A DNA stretch of 64,000 nt, taken from positions 24,457-88,456 of the forward strand of contig DATFBM010000005.1 of the NCBI GenBank assembly GCA_035253825.1, in the 5' to 3' direction. The DNA comes from JACCTH01 sp035253825 (lineage in GTDB: Bacteria > Actinomycetota > Acidimicrobiia > Spongiisociales > ZC4RG35). The notes beneath the pieces are model-generated. The model had not been told where the DNA came from. It saw nothing but the letters and a program-made list of their open reading frames with translations, and made no database searches. The position numbers and the translations under genes are program-made. Positions 8,149-17,188 of this stretch are shown piece by piece. Position 1 is the stretch's first letter. The number at the start of each line of letters is the position of its first letter.

Positions 8149-9720
8149 ATGCCCGACCCGAATCTCGAGATCTACGACACCACCCTGCGCGACGGATCGC
8201 AGCAGGAGGGAATCTCTCTCACTGTGGGAGACAAGCTCCGGATCGCCGGTCTGCTCGATGACTTGGGGGTCGACTATGTCGAAGGCGGTTGGCCCGGGGC
8301 GCTGCCCAAAGACGACGCCTTTTTCGCCCGAGCTCAGAAGGAGCTCGACTTCCGCCACGCCACCTTGGTCGCCTTTGGCTCCACCCGTAGGCCCCAGGTG
8401 GCGAGCAGTGACGACCAGCAGTTGCAAGCCCTGATCGCGGCCGACACGTCGACCATCTGCATCGTCGGAAAAGCCTGGGACTATCACGTGAAGGAAGCTC
8501 TGCGAACCGATCTCGACGAAGGTTTGCGGATGGTTTCGGACTCGATTTCCTACCTTCGCCATCACGATCGTCGAGTGTTCTTCGATGCCGAGCATTTCTT
8601 CGACGGTTACCAAGCCAACTCCGAGTACGCCCTACGGGTACTGAGATCAGCCCTCGAAGCGGGAGCCGAACGGTTAGTGCTGTGCGACACCAATGGAGGC
8701 ACCCTCCCTCACCAGATCATCGACGTCATCGGCAAGGTGTCCGCCGAGCTTCCCGAGGCCGAGATCGGAGTGCATTTCCACAATGACTCCGGCTGTGCGG
8801 TTGCCTCGTCCCTGGCCGCGGTTCAGGCCGGAGCGCGTCAAATCCAGGGTTGCATCAATGGCTACGGCGAGCGCACGGGGAACGCCGACCTCTGCTCGAT
8901 CATCCCCGATCTCGTCCTCAAAATGGGAATCCCGGTCTTGAGCCGCGATCGCTTGGCGGCATTGGCGCCGACTTCGCACCACGTCGCCGAGATCGTCAAT
9001 ATCGCTCTCGACCCCCATCGGCCGTACGTGGGCTCCTCAGCATTCACTCACAAGGCCGGTCTCCATACTTCTGCTCTCGCCCGGCGCCCCGATGCGTACG
9101 AGCACACTCCCCCGGGAGGCGTCGGGAACTTCACCCGCATGGTGGTTTCCGAGCAAGCCGGAAGAGCAGCGGTGATGCGCAAAGCCTCCGAGCTCGGCCT
9201 GGAGCTGTCCGAGGAGGATGCTCGGCTGGTTCTGGCCCGAGTGAAGGAGCTCGAGCATCGCGGTTACCAGTTCGAGGCGGCAGACGGCTCTTTCGAACTA
9301 CTTATCAGAAGGACCCTCGGCTGGCAGCAGGACTACTTCCAACTCGAATCCTTCCGCACCTTCGTCGAGCGGTCCGCTTCGGGAAAAGTGGTGGCGGAGG
9401 CCACGGTCAAGCTCATGGTCGGTGAGGAGCGTCTGGTGACCACGGGCGAGGGCAATGGACCGGTCAACGCTCTCGACCAGGCGCTGCGGGCGGCTCTGCG
9501 AGGCCACTATCCGGCCCTCGACGGCTTGCGGCTCACCGACTACCGGGTGCGGGTCCTCGACTCTTCCGATGGGACCGGGGCCACGGTGCGGGTCCTACTG
9601 GAGACTTCCGACGGAGACTGGTCGTGGACCACTCTGGGTGTTCACGAGAACGTGATCGAGGCCTCGTGGGAAGCACTAGTCGATGGGATCGTTGTTGGCC
9701 TCTTGCGGCATTCACCGTAG
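8149..9720 (+). CDS. cimA: (R)-citramalate synthase
   Basis: This enzyme condenses acetyl-CoA with pyruvate to citramalate, opening the threonine-independent route to 2-oxobutyrate and isoleucine. It is a DRE-TIM metallolyase: the active-site segment is YDTTLRDGSQQEG (residues 9-21), followed by GGWPGALPKD, DAEHFFDGY, CDTNGGTLP and the metal-binding VHFHNDSG. The 523 residues include the C-terminal LeuA-type regulatory domain, so feedback inhibition by isoleucine is expected. GGWPG..PKD is typical of CimA and differs from LeuA. ATG 8149 lies just after the terminator of the attenuator. 2-isopropylmalate or homocitrate synthase is less likely. Confidence 0.92.
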   Translation: MPDPNLEIYDTTLRDGSQQEGISLTVGDKLRIAGLLDDLGVDYVEGGWPGALPKDDAFFARAQKELDFRHATLVAFGSTRRPQVASSDDQQLQALIAADTSTICIVGKAWDYHVKEALRTDLDEGLRMVSDSISYLRHHDRRVFFDAEHFFDGYQANSEYALRVLRSALEAGAERLVLCDTNGGTLPHQIIDVIGKVSAELPEAEIGVHFHNDSGCAVASSLAAVQAGARQIQGCINGYGERTGNADLCSIIPDLVLKMGIPVLSRDRLAALAPTSHHVAEIVNIALDPHRPYVGSSAFTHKAGLHTSALARRPDAYEHTPPGGVGNFTRMVVSEQAGRAAVMRKASELGLELSEEDARLVLARVKELEHRGYQFEAADGSFELLIRRTLGWQQDYFQLESFRTFVERSASGKVVAEATVKLMVGEERLVTTGEGNGPVNALDQALRAALRGHYPALDGLRLTDYRVRVLDSSDGTGATVRVLLETSDGDWSWTTLGVHENVIEASWEALVDGIVVGLLRHSP

Positions 9721-9771
9721 CGAACTAGCCACCCCGGGCTAGAGTCGAGCAGAGGTCTGGGAGGCAGTTAG

Positions 9772-10320
9772 ATAGACAACGTTTCAATACTCGGAGTATT
9801 GATTTTGGGCTTGATCGGGGGCGGTCTCCTGGGCTACTTGGTCGGTGGACTGCGCCGTGAGCTTTTCGACCGCAATCTCCGTCACGCCAACACCAGATTG
9901 CGCTCTCTCGAACTCGACCGCGATCTTCTCGCCGAGACCCTCGAAATCACCCGTCGCGAGCTCGATGACCTCCGTGCCCAGACCTCCGGAGGCCATATCC
10001 CTGCCCGCCCACCGAGCTACTCCGGGGCGTCGCCGGCCATCGCGGCCCGAATGCAGACTCTAGAGATCACCCGCCGCCAGCTCGAGGAGATCCAGGGTGC
10101 GAGGAATGTCGACGTGACTATCGACGACACAGACGCCACTCGCGCGGCGAGGACCGCACCCAAAGTCGAGGTCCGACCGAGCTCAGGGGAGAGCGTCAAG
10201 ACCAACCAGCCAGCGAAGAATTCTCGCCGTCGCCCCCCAAAGAAGCTCCCCGCCGAGGTCGAAGAACCAGACCCGTCGGCCCTGCCAGACCTCGAATACC
10301 CAAAGGTCCGGTTCGGCTAG
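9772..10320 (+). CDS. Hypothetical membrane-anchored coiled-coil protein
   Basis: I do not recognise this family. One N-terminal membrane segment with a glycine-rich stretch (LIGGGLLGYLVGGL) is followed by about 45 residues of charged helix rich in Leu, Arg and Glu (LRSLELDRDLLAETLEITRR). A repeat of LEITRR(E/Q)L occurs further on, then a basic, proline-rich tail. The orthodox start is TTG 9799. However GGGAGG (9759-9764) sits seven bases before an in-frame ATA at 9772 that would give MDNVSILGV ahead of the membrane helix, so a rare AUA start or an ATG-to-ATA change is possible. The 3' end overlaps the convergent Nudix gene by 138 bases. Confidence 0.6.
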   Translation: MDNVSILGVLILGLIGGGLLGYLVGGLRRELFDRNLRHANTRLRSLELDRDLLAETLEITRRELDDLRAQTSGGHIPARPPSYSGASPAIAARMQTLEITRRQLEEIQGARNVDVTIDDTDATRAARTAPKVEVRPSSGESVKTNQPAKNSRRRPPKKLPAEVEEPDPSALPDLEYPKVRFG

Positions 10321-10719
10321 CTGACTGAGGGCCGGTGTGAAGATGCCCGCCACCTCGCGGGGGCTGGGGACCAATTCGATTTTTCGATCGAACAGGCCGA
10401 CGACGGGTATGACCATCAGGCTGAATTCAACGGTGTGGATCGCCGGGAGATAGCCCCACACCTTCACCATGTCCTGGGGGATCCCAACTTCTTCCTCGGC
10501 CTCGCGGAGGGCGGTGTGGACCGGATCGCGGTCTCCCGGATCGGGGCGGCCGCCCGGAAGAGCGATATGACCGGCGTGGGTGGGCATCGTGTCGGGCCGC
10601 TTGATCAGAACCACGCGAAGAGCGCCCGCCTCGTCTTCGAACAGCGGCACCAGCACCGAGGCGGTCGGCTTGCCGTCGTCTGAGGGAAGATCGGCCAGGA
10701 TGCGGAGACGGTCCGTCAC
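10183..10719 (-). CDS. Nudix hydrolase, CoA pyrophosphatase-like
   Basis: This is a 178-residue Nudix enzyme. The Nudix box reads GGRPDPGD...ALREAEEEVGIP, with the REAEEE glutamates that bind the catalytic metal. The preceding HAGHIALPGG is close to the HxGxxxFPGG of CoA pyrophosphatases (NudL/YeaB group), and the C-terminal LLWGATARIL resembles the same group. It would cleave the pyrophosphate of CoA or a related nucleotide in the cytoplasm. Its start lies 26 bases from the divergent GNAT gene. Its last 138 bases overlap the end of the hypothetical coiled-coil gene on the other strand; both reading frames look genuine there. Confidence 0.88.
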   Translation of the reverse strand: MTDRLRILADLPSDDGKPTASVLVPLFEDEAGALRVVLIKRPDTMPTHAGHIALPGGRPDPGDRDPVHTALREAEEEVGIPQDMVKVWGYLPAIHTVEFSLMVIPVVGLFDRKIELVPSPREVAGIFTPALSQLAEPDLWVFEVWQGRRVWFFDLGGELLWGATARILRWLVGLDALP

Positions 10720-10745
10720 CGAGCCACGTTATAGGCTCGGCCCGA

Positions 10746-11300
10746 ATGCCTAGCGACCGGATCCAAACTGAGCGGCTGATCCTGCGGCGATTCTCGCGAC
10801 GCGACATCTCGGCTCTCACCGAGGCGGTGCAGGCATCGCTTCCCGCCCTCAACGAGTGGCTGCCGTGGGCGCACCCCGGTTATCGAAAGGAAGACGCCGC
10901 CATCTACATCCGTGACTCGATCGAGGCTTGGAAGGAGGGCAAGGCCTACGACTGGGCGATTCGTCGAAAGGGAGACCCCCGCCGCCACCTTGGCAACCTC
11001 TCCACTTGGGGAGTCTCGCGTCTCACCCGAACTGGGGAGATCGGCTACTGGATTCGGACCGATCAGACCGGCCAGGGGCTAGCAGGGGAAGCCACCAAGG
11101 CGATCATGCGAGTTGGTTTCCAGGAACTCGGGTTTCACAAGATTGTCTTGCGGATCGCAGTCGGCAACGACGCCTCCGAGAAGGTGGCGAAAAAGCTGGG
11201 CTTTGCCAAGGAGGGGGTGCTGCGCGAGGAGCTACTGATCCGCGGACGCTGGATCGATCACAACCTCTACTCGATGCTGGAGCAGGAATTCGAGGAGTAA
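10746..11300 (+). CDS. GNAT N-acetyltransferase, RimJ/RimL type
   Basis: This 184-residue acetyltransferase begins TERLILRRFSRRD, typical of RimJ/RimL-like proteins. It contains the acetyl-CoA binding strand and loop in the region GEIGYWIRTDQTGQGLAGEA, followed by FQELGFHKIVLRIAVGNDAS and KLGFAKEGVLREE. Members acetylate protein N-termini, tRNA-linked amino acids or antibiotics; the substrate here is not predictable. The gene ends directly before the hairpin at 11303-11354, which separates it from the oppositely oriented nuoN. Confidence 0.88.
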   Translation: MPSDRIQTERLILRRFSRRDISALTEAVQASLPALNEWLPWAHPGYRKEDAAIYIRDSIEAWKEGKAYDWAIRRKGDPRRHLGNLSTWGVSRLTRTGEIGYWIRTDQTGQGLAGEATKAIMRVGFQELGFHKIVLRIAVGNDASEKVAKKLGFAKEGVLREELLIRGRWIDHNLYSMLEQEFEE

Positions 11301-11302
11301 AC

Positions 11303-11354
11303 CGCGACCCAGGGTAGATAGGAACGTCCAACAGCCCTATCTGGGTCGCGTTTT
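11303..11354. terminator. GGGTCGC-type palindrome, copy C; terminator between GNAT and nuoN1
   Basis: Arm 11303-11322 (starting CGCGACCCAG) pairs with 11336-11350 (ending TGGGTCGCG), followed by TTTT at 11351-11354. The T-run suits termination of the rightward GNAT transcript, and the other strand could act for nuoN1, whose stop codon lies at the edge. Its reverse complement matches copy B at 41335-41373 over GATAGGGC and ACCCTGGGTCGCGG. Confidence 0.7.
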
Positions 11355-12843
11355 AACCGGCGGCGAGGACCCGGGAAGCGTCTCCGAAGACGGAGGCCAA
11401 GGTGGGGTAGATCCCGACCAGCACCGTCAGCACCCCGGCGATGACGAGAGCGAGGCGGAGGGAGCCGGCGGGAGTGTCGGCCCGGTCGCCCAGCGAAGTG
11501 GCGGGGGCTCCATCGAGCCAGATCGATTTCACCACCCGGGCGTAGTAGTAGAAGGCGATGACGCTGTTGACGGCGGCGATCACAGCCAGGGCCACCGTCG
11601 AGACTCCCCCGGCGATCATCACCGAGCGGAACATGACGAACTTGGCAAACCACCCGGCCAACGGCGGGATCCCGGCCAGTGAAAAGAAGAAGATCGCCGC
11701 CAGCACTCCCAGCCGGGCGTCGTAGGAGCCAAGCCCGGCCCAGCCATCGATGTCTCCGGTCCCGGTCTTCCGAGCGCCGGCGATCACCACCGCAAAGGCG
11801 CCGAGGTTCATGATCGAATAGATAACGAGGTAAACGACTGTGGCCGAGAAGGCTTCGGAGAGATCGGTTCCGCTCACGGCGGCGGCGGCGAAAGGCACCA
11901 GCATGAAACCTGCTTGGGCAATCGAGGAGTAGGCCAGCAACCGCACGATGTTCTGTTGCCGAAGGGCTGCCAGGTTGCCGATGGTCATCGAGGCCGCGGC
12001 CATGATCCAGAGGGCAGGCGCCCAGTAATTGGAGGCACCGGGAAGCGCCAGGTACATCAGGATCAGCATCCCGACGAAGCCCGCCGCTTTGGAGTTGACC
12101 GAGAGATAGGCCGTGACCGGAGTCGGCGCGCCCTCGTAGGTGTCGGGGGCCCAAAAATGGAAGGGAACCGCCGAGACCTTGAAACCGAAGCCAACGATGA
12201 TCAGCAGCACTCCCAGGCCCAGCGCAGTTGCCGCCTCTCCGGAGCCGGCGGCGCTGATGCCGTCTCGGATCCCAGCAAAGGACACCTCACCCGTGAGCCC
12301 GAACACGAGCGACATTCCAAAGAGCATGAGGGCAGTCGAGAGCACGCCGAGGATGAAGTATTTCAGTGAAGCCTCGTTCGACTTCATGTCGCCCTTGCGC
12401 CACCCCGCCAGCATGAACAGCGGAGCCGTGGTCAGCTCCAATCCGATGAAGAGCACGATCAGATCGCGCGAGGAGGCCATGACCAGCGATCCCAGGATTG
12501 AACAAAGGACCAGGAAGTAGTACTCGCCCTGGTAATAGCGGTCGCCCTCGATGTATGACACCGACATCAGGAGGACGAGATAGCCGGCGACGATGAAGAG
12601 ACCTTTCAACACCAGGGCAAAGGTGTCGACGGTGTAGGAGCCGTCGAACATTTCCCGGCTGCCGCCGTCGACGGCCAGTATCAGAAGGGGTAGGGCGGCA
12701 AATGACACCCCCAGCACCGAGGCGATAGCGGTCAAGTACTTGGCCGGCCGCGGCAGCAGGAGATCGAGCGCCAGCACGAGGACAATGGTCGCCACCAGGA
12801 TCAGCTCCGGGGCGATCGCCAGATAATCGATCTCGAAGCCCAT
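11353..12843 (-). CDS. nuoN: NADH-quinone oxidoreductase subunit N (cluster 1)
   Basis: This is a proton-pumping antiporter-like subunit in the membrane arm of complex I, 496 residues with about 14 membrane helices. Family signatures include FIGLELTTAPLFMLAGW, EASLKYFILGVLSTALMLFG and PFHFWAPDTYEGAPTPVTAYLSV, which contain the glutamate and lysines of the proton channel. It is the last gene of cluster 1, starting four bases after the nuoM stop. NuoL, NuoM and NuoN are paralogues; the short length, gene position and opening sequence identify it as NuoN. The stop codon lies at the edge of the terminator palindrome. Confidence 0.95.
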   Translation of the reverse strand: MGFEIDYLAIAPELILVATIVLVLALDLLLPRPAKYLTAIASVLGVSFAALPLLILAVDGGSREMFDGSYTVDTFALVLKGLFIVAGYLVLLMSVSYIEGDRYYQGEYYFLVLCSILGSLVMASSRDLIVLFIGLELTTAPLFMLAGWRKGDMKSNEASLKYFILGVLSTALMLFGMSLVFGLTGEVSFAGIRDGISAAGSGEAATALGLGVLLIIVGFGFKVSAVPFHFWAPDTYEGAPTPVTAYLSVNSKAAGFVGMLILMYLALPGASNYWAPALWIMAAASMTIGNLAALRQQNIVRLLAYSSIAQAGFMLVPFAAAAVSGTDLSEAFSATVVYLVIYSIMNLGAFAVVIAGARKTGTGDIDGWAGLGSYDARLGVLAAIFFFSLAGIPPLAGWFAKFVMFRSVMIAGGVSTVALAVIAAVNSVIAFYYYARVVKSIWLDGAPATSLGDRADTPAGSLRLALVIAGVLTVLVGIYPTLASVFGDASRVLAAG

Positions 12844-12847
12844 GCGC

Positions 12848-14452
12848 TTAGCCGCCGAGCGACGCAGTCACGCTGGGGCCGAAGGCCGTCTCCACCAGGC
12901 TTATCACCGAGTCGTTGGTAGCGCCCAAAACCACTCGGGGATAAATGCCGACGATGACGATGAGGATGATGAGCGGGACCCAGGCGGCGATCTCAAATCG
13001 ATCGACGTCGTGAAATTCGTGGCTGTCCCATTCGGCTGAGGGCTCGCCCAGATTCACCTTTTGCAGCATCCAGAGCATGTAGCCCGCGGTGAGGACGGTC
13101 CCTATCGCTCCCAGCACCATCGCCGTCCGGAACACGGTCAGCGAAAGGCCCTCGGCCGGGTTGTAAGCCCCCAGGAGTGACATGAACTCACCCCAGAAGC
13201 CGGCCAAACCGGGCAGCCCGAGGGAAGCGAAGGCGGTGAAAGCGAGGATCCCGCCGAGGATCGGCATCAGCTTCATGTTGCCCCCCAGACGGGCCATCTC
13301 TCGGGTGTGGTAGCGGTGGCTCATCGAGCCGGCGAGGAAGAAAAGCAGGCCGGTGATAAGACCGTGGGCCACCATCCCGATGATCGAGGCATTGATGCCG
13401 ACGTCGGTGAGGCTGGCGATACCCAGCATGACAAAGCCCATGTGCCCCACCGAGGAGAACGCAATCAGGCGTTTCAAATCGGTTTGAGCCAAACATGCCA
13501 GGGAGCCGTAGATGATCCCGATCACCGCCAGGATGGCGATGGCCGGAGCCCATTCCCGGGCGGCCTCAGGGAGGATCGGCAGGGAGATCCGGATGAACCC
13601 GTACGAGCCCAGCTTCAGCATGATGGCCGCCAGCAGAACCGAGCCCACGGTGGGAGCGGCGGTGTGGGCGTCAGGGAGCCAGGTGTGTAGGGGCCACATC
13701 GGCACCTTGACCGCAAAGCCGAGGAACATCGCCCCGAACACGAGCCAGCCGAAGCGTCCGGCAAAGACCTCCGGGGTGTTGGAGGCGATTGCCACTAGCT
13801 CGGGGATGTCGAAGGTGCGCTCGCCGGCAACATCCGAGCGGAAATAGAGGGCAAGGAAGCCGAGGAGCATGAACGCCGAGCCGAACAGGGTGAAGAGGAA
13901 GAACTTGATGGCCGCGTAGAGCCGGGTCTCGGTCTCGCGGGCGAAGCCGGGAATCTTGCGCACGGTCTTGTCGCCCCAGATCCCGATCATGAAGTACATG
14001 GGCAGCAATACGACCTCGAAGAAGATGAAGAAGAGGACCAGGTCCAAAGCGGAGAACGTCCCGTTGAGCCCGGTAGCCAGGATCAACATGAGGATGAGGA
14101 ACCCCTTGGGATTCCGGGGCTCCTCCCAGTGATTCCAGGAATAGATCACCGATAGCACCATCACGAAGGTGGAGAGGACGAGAAGAGGGAGGCTGATCCC
14201 GTCGATTCCGATGTGGTAATTGGCGTTGATGGCGCTGATCCAGGAAACGTTGGTTTCGAACTGGTAACCGGAGGATCCGAAGTCGAAGCTGAAGAGCAGA
14301 GCGAGCGAGATGAGGAAGGTGACCACCGTCACCGCCAAGCCGAGACGTTTGATCATCTCCTCCTGGGCCCGGGGAATGGCGGACATGAGAAGCGCCCCGG
14401 CGATGGGCAGCATCACCACCGCCGTCAAGCCCCATTCGTTCAAGAGATCCAT
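12848..14452 (-). CDS. nuoM: NADH-quinone oxidoreductase subunit M (cluster 1)
   Basis: This is an antiporter-like membrane subunit of complex I, 534 residues. It shows FFIFFEVVLLPMYFMIGIWG, the functional-glutamate helix of NuoM, then AIKFFLFTLFGSAFMLLGF and FAVKVPMWPLHTWLPDAHT with conserved lysine and histidines, and GHMGFVMLGIASL. It lies between nuoL (13-base gap) and nuoN (four-base gap). A second NuoM is encoded at 33410-34942; the two share motifs but differ widely in loops, so they belong to different complexes and not to a recent duplication. Confidence 0.95.
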   Translation of the reverse strand: MDLLNEWGLTAVVMLPIAGALLMSAIPRAQEEMIKRLGLAVTVVTFLISLALLFSFDFGSSGYQFETNVSWISAINANYHIGIDGISLPLLVLSTFVMVLSVIYSWNHWEEPRNPKGFLILMLILATGLNGTFSALDLVLFFIFFEVVLLPMYFMIGIWGDKTVRKIPGFARETETRLYAAIKFFLFTLFGSAFMLLGFLALYFRSDVAGERTFDIPELVAIASNTPEVFAGRFGWLVFGAMFLGFAVKVPMWPLHTWLPDAHTAAPTVGSVLLAAIMLKLGSYGFIRISLPILPEAAREWAPAIAILAVIGIIYGSLACLAQTDLKRLIAFSSVGHMGFVMLGIASLTDVGINASIIGMVAHGLITGLLFFLAGSMSHRYHTREMARLGGNMKLMPILGGILAFTAFASLGLPGLAGFWGEFMSLLGAYNPAEGLSLTVFRTAMVLGAIGTVLTAGYMLWMLQKVNLGEPSAEWDSHEFHDVDRFEIAAWVPLIILIVIVGIYPRVVLGATNDSVISLVETAFGPSVTASLGG

Positions 14453-14465
14453 CTGACTCCCTCTC

Positions 14466-16499
14466 CTATCTGAAAACCACGATCGAAAGCACCAAGATCA
14501 ACGTTCCCAGCACGAACCCGGTGGCATATTGCTGGACGCGGCCCGTCTGGAGCTTGCGAAGCGAGGTCCCCGCCGAGTCGGCTGCGGCCGAGACTCCCCC
14601 GATCAAACCGTCGATTCCCCGCTGATCGAGTCCGCCGTAGACGAAACGGGAGAGAGCCACAGAGAGGCCGGCCACGCCGTTGACCACGCCGTCGATCAGA
14701 TAGGTGTTGGTCCAATTGACCGCCCGAGCGATAGGCCCCTTGATGGGCGCGACGATGCCATACCAATAGAGATCATCGAGAAAGTACTTCCGTCGCAAGA
14801 GTGGATAGAGAAGCGGAATCTCGAGGCGATCGCGTTCGGGCTGGGTGTTGCGTTCTGGATAGAAGATGAGATATGCCAGGAGGATTCCGAGCAGGCCGGC
14901 GACCACGCCCGGAATGAGCGCACCAAAGTCGAAAGACGTGGGCGATTCAACCGGATGAAAGATCTCCCGGTTTTCCACCCAGTGATGGAATCCGGTGAAG
15001 ACCCCCGGGATGTTGACCCATCCCGCCGCCACTGCGCCTATCGCCAATGCGACCAGGGGCACAGTCATCACCCGGGGGGACTCGTGGGGATGGCCGTGGC
15101 CGAGATAGTGGCCATGGAAAGTGAGAAAGACCATGCGGAAGGTGTAAAAGGCGGTGATAAAGGCGGCGATGATCCCAAGCCACATCACCGCCGTGTAGCC
15201 CTCGTGATTGAAGGTGGCGAGAATCTCATCCTTGGAGAAGAAACCTGCCAGCGGCGGAATCCCCGACAGGGCGAGCGCCCCCACCAGGAAAGTCCGATAA
15301 GTAACTGGCATGTGCTTTCGCAACCCACCCATGTCGCTCATGTAGTTGGAGTGGACCGCGTGGATCACCGAGCCTGCGCCGAGGAAAAGCAGGGCCTTGA
15401 AGAAGGCATGGGTCCAGAGGTGAAAGAGACCGGCGGTATAGCCACCCGCCCCCAAGGCGGCCACCATGTAGCCCAGCTGACTCACGGTTGAATAAGCGAG
15501 CACCCGCTTGATGTCGTCCTGAACCAGCGCCAGCAGTCCGGTGATGAAAAGGGTGGCGGCACCGATCCCAAGGATCCAAGCCCGTACCTCAGACCCCATG
15601 CCCTCATAGAACGGGAACATGCGAGCGATCAGGTAGACCCCGGCGGTGACCATGGTGGCGGCGTGCATCAGAGCCGACACCGGAGTCGGACCCGCCATGG
15701 CGTCGGGGAGCCAGACATGGAGGGGGAACTGCGCCGATTTCCCCATCGCCCCGAAAAAGATCAGGAGGCCGGCCACGACCGCCACTCCCCCTAAAGCGGC
15801 CAGTCCCTCATCGGCCGCGGAGAGGATTTCGGTGAACCGAAAGGTGCCCACCGTCAGACCCAGGATGACGGTGCCGATCATCAGGCCGAGATCGGCCACC
15901 CGGTTGACATAGAAGGCCTTCATCGCCGCCGACGAGTTCTCCTTTTGCTCCCAGTAATGGCCGATCAGGAGGTAGGAAGCCAGCCCAACTCCCTCCCAAC
16001 CGATGATCAGCTGCACCAGGTTGGGAGCTGCCACCAGCACCAACATCGCCCCGGCGAACAACGAGAGGTTGGCGAAGAAAGTCGGCACCCGGACATCTCC
16101 GTGCATGTAACCGACGGCGTAAATGAAGACCAGCAGGGCCACGGTGGTGACGACGACGAACATCATCGTGGAGAGGCCGTCCACCACCCATCCGAGCTCG
16201 AAGACGAGCGGTTGGCCATCGCGGATTCCGATCCGGGCGATCTGGAAATGGACCTCGCGGGCGACTCCCTCGGTGATGTTGAGGATGAAGAGGGCAAGGG
16301 CATAAATCCAGTTGATGGCCATGGCTCCGATGGCGAATTCGGCTCCGTGCCGGGGCATCCGTCGACCGAAGAAAAAACAGGCCAGCATGGCGATAAAGGG
16401 AAGAACGAGAAGGATCCCGGCGTACTGGGCCAGCGCCCCTCCGTCGGATAGGTTGTGGCCCTCTTCGGCCACGGAGGCGACCAGGGCGCCTATGAACAA
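14466..16499 (-). CDS. nuoL: NADH-quinone oxidoreductase subunit L (cluster 1)
   Basis: This is the largest antiporter-like subunit, 677 residues, at the tip of the membrane arm. Recognisable segments are WVVDGLSTMMFVVVTTVALL, YAVGYMHGD, IGWEGVGLASYLLIGHYW, AFYVNRVADLGLMIG and the channel-lining FPLHVWLPDAMAGPTPVSAL, then HLWTHAFFKALLFLGAGSVIH. The C-terminal region contains the long lateral helix. The first ~25 residues are less hydrophobic than usual, so the true start may be downstream of 16499. nuoL is separated from nuoK by the inserted cassette at 16560-19728, so nuoLMN needs its own promoter or has lost coupling to the upstream genes. Confidence 0.94.
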   Translation of the reverse strand: MFIGALVASVAEEGHNLSDGGALAQYAGILLVLPFIAMLACFFFGRRMPRHGAEFAIGAMAINWIYALALFILNITEGVAREVHFQIARIGIRDGQPLVFELGWVVDGLSTMMFVVVTTVALLVFIYAVGYMHGDVRVPTFFANLSLFAGAMLVLVAAPNLVQLIIGWEGVGLASYLLIGHYWEQKENSSAAMKAFYVNRVADLGLMIGTVILGLTVGTFRFTEILSAADEGLAALGGVAVVAGLLIFFGAMGKSAQFPLHVWLPDAMAGPTPVSALMHAATMVTAGVYLIARMFPFYEGMGSEVRAWILGIGAATLFITGLLALVQDDIKRVLAYSTVSQLGYMVAALGAGGYTAGLFHLWTHAFFKALLFLGAGSVIHAVHSNYMSDMGGLRKHMPVTYRTFLVGALALSGIPPLAGFFSKDEILATFNHEGYTAVMWLGIIAAFITAFYTFRMVFLTFHGHYLGHGHPHESPRVMTVPLVALAIGAVAAGWVNIPGVFTGFHHWVENREIFHPVESPTSFDFGALIPGVVAGLLGILLAYLIFYPERNTQPERDRLEIPLLYPLLRRKYFLDDLYWYGIVAPIKGPIARAVNWTNTYLIDGVVNGVAGLSVALSRFVYGGLDQRGIDGLIGGVSAAADSAGTSLRKLQTGRVQQYATGFVLGTLILVLSIVVFR

Positions 16500-16559
16500 G
16501 AACGGGGTCCGTGCGTCACCGGCTGGCGAGTATAAAGAGGCGCCCTGGGAGGCAAGCCT

Positions 16560-17126
16560 TTGACCAAAAACCGACTCGAAACCATCACCGATGGCGTCCT
16601 AGCCATCGTCATCACGATCATCGTTCTGGAGCTGCACGTCCCCGAATCGGCCGGCCTCAGCGGCCTCCGCGAAAGCCTTCCACTGCTGGCGGCTTACGCC
16701 TTCACCTTCGTCCATATCGGGATCTACTGGAACAACCATCACAACCTGATCCACTCGGTGAAACAGATCGACGGAGCCGTTCTCTGGGCCAATCTTGTCC
16801 TCTTGTTTTGGCTCTCCCTTTTCCCCTTCGTCATCAGGTGGTTCGCCGAGGTTGGCTTTGCCTCCATGCCGGTGGCGGCCTTCGGGGCCGTACTTTGGCT
16901 GGCGTCGATGTCCTATTTCTTCCTGGTTAAGGCGCTAATACGAGTGAACGGGCCCGACTCAACCGTCGCTAAGGCGGTGGGCCGGGACCGAAAGGGATGG
17001 CTGTCGACTCTTATCTACACAGTTTCGGTAGCCGTAGCGTTTGTGAGCCCGCTTGTAGCAATCCTTCTCTATGGGGTGGTGGCGTTGATGTGGCTCGTGC
17101 CCGACAGGCGCTTCGGCCGCACCTGA
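16560..17126 (+). CDS. TMEM175/DUF1211-family membrane protein (putative potassium channel)
   Basis: This 188-residue membrane protein begins NRLETITDGVLAIVITIIVLEL, closely matching the TMEM175 signature R-(F/L)-E-x-(F/I)-(S/T)-D-G-V-x-A-I, which lines the filter of these K+-selective channels. About five or six membrane helices follow, including the family-like FVHIGIYWNNHHNLIH. Translation starts at TTG 16560 with GGGAGG seven bases upstream. A TATAAA at 16531-16536 could be its -10 box. It is divergent from nuoL1 and is the first gene of the cassette inserted between nuoL1 and nuoK1. Confidence 0.88.
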   Translation: MTKNRLETITDGVLAIVITIIVLELHVPESAGLSGLRESLPLLAAYAFTFVHIGIYWNNHHNLIHSVKQIDGAVLWANLVLLFWLSLFPFVIRWFAEVGFASMPVAAFGAVLWLASMSYFFLVKALIRVNGPDSTVAKAVGRDRKGWLSTLIYTVSVAVAFVSPLVAILLYGVVALMWLVPDRRFGRT

Positions 17127-17188
17127 TGGAGCCATAGTGCCCTTGCCAAGCATGGTGCCGCCTCGCACCGACGTTGAGCGGGGACAAG

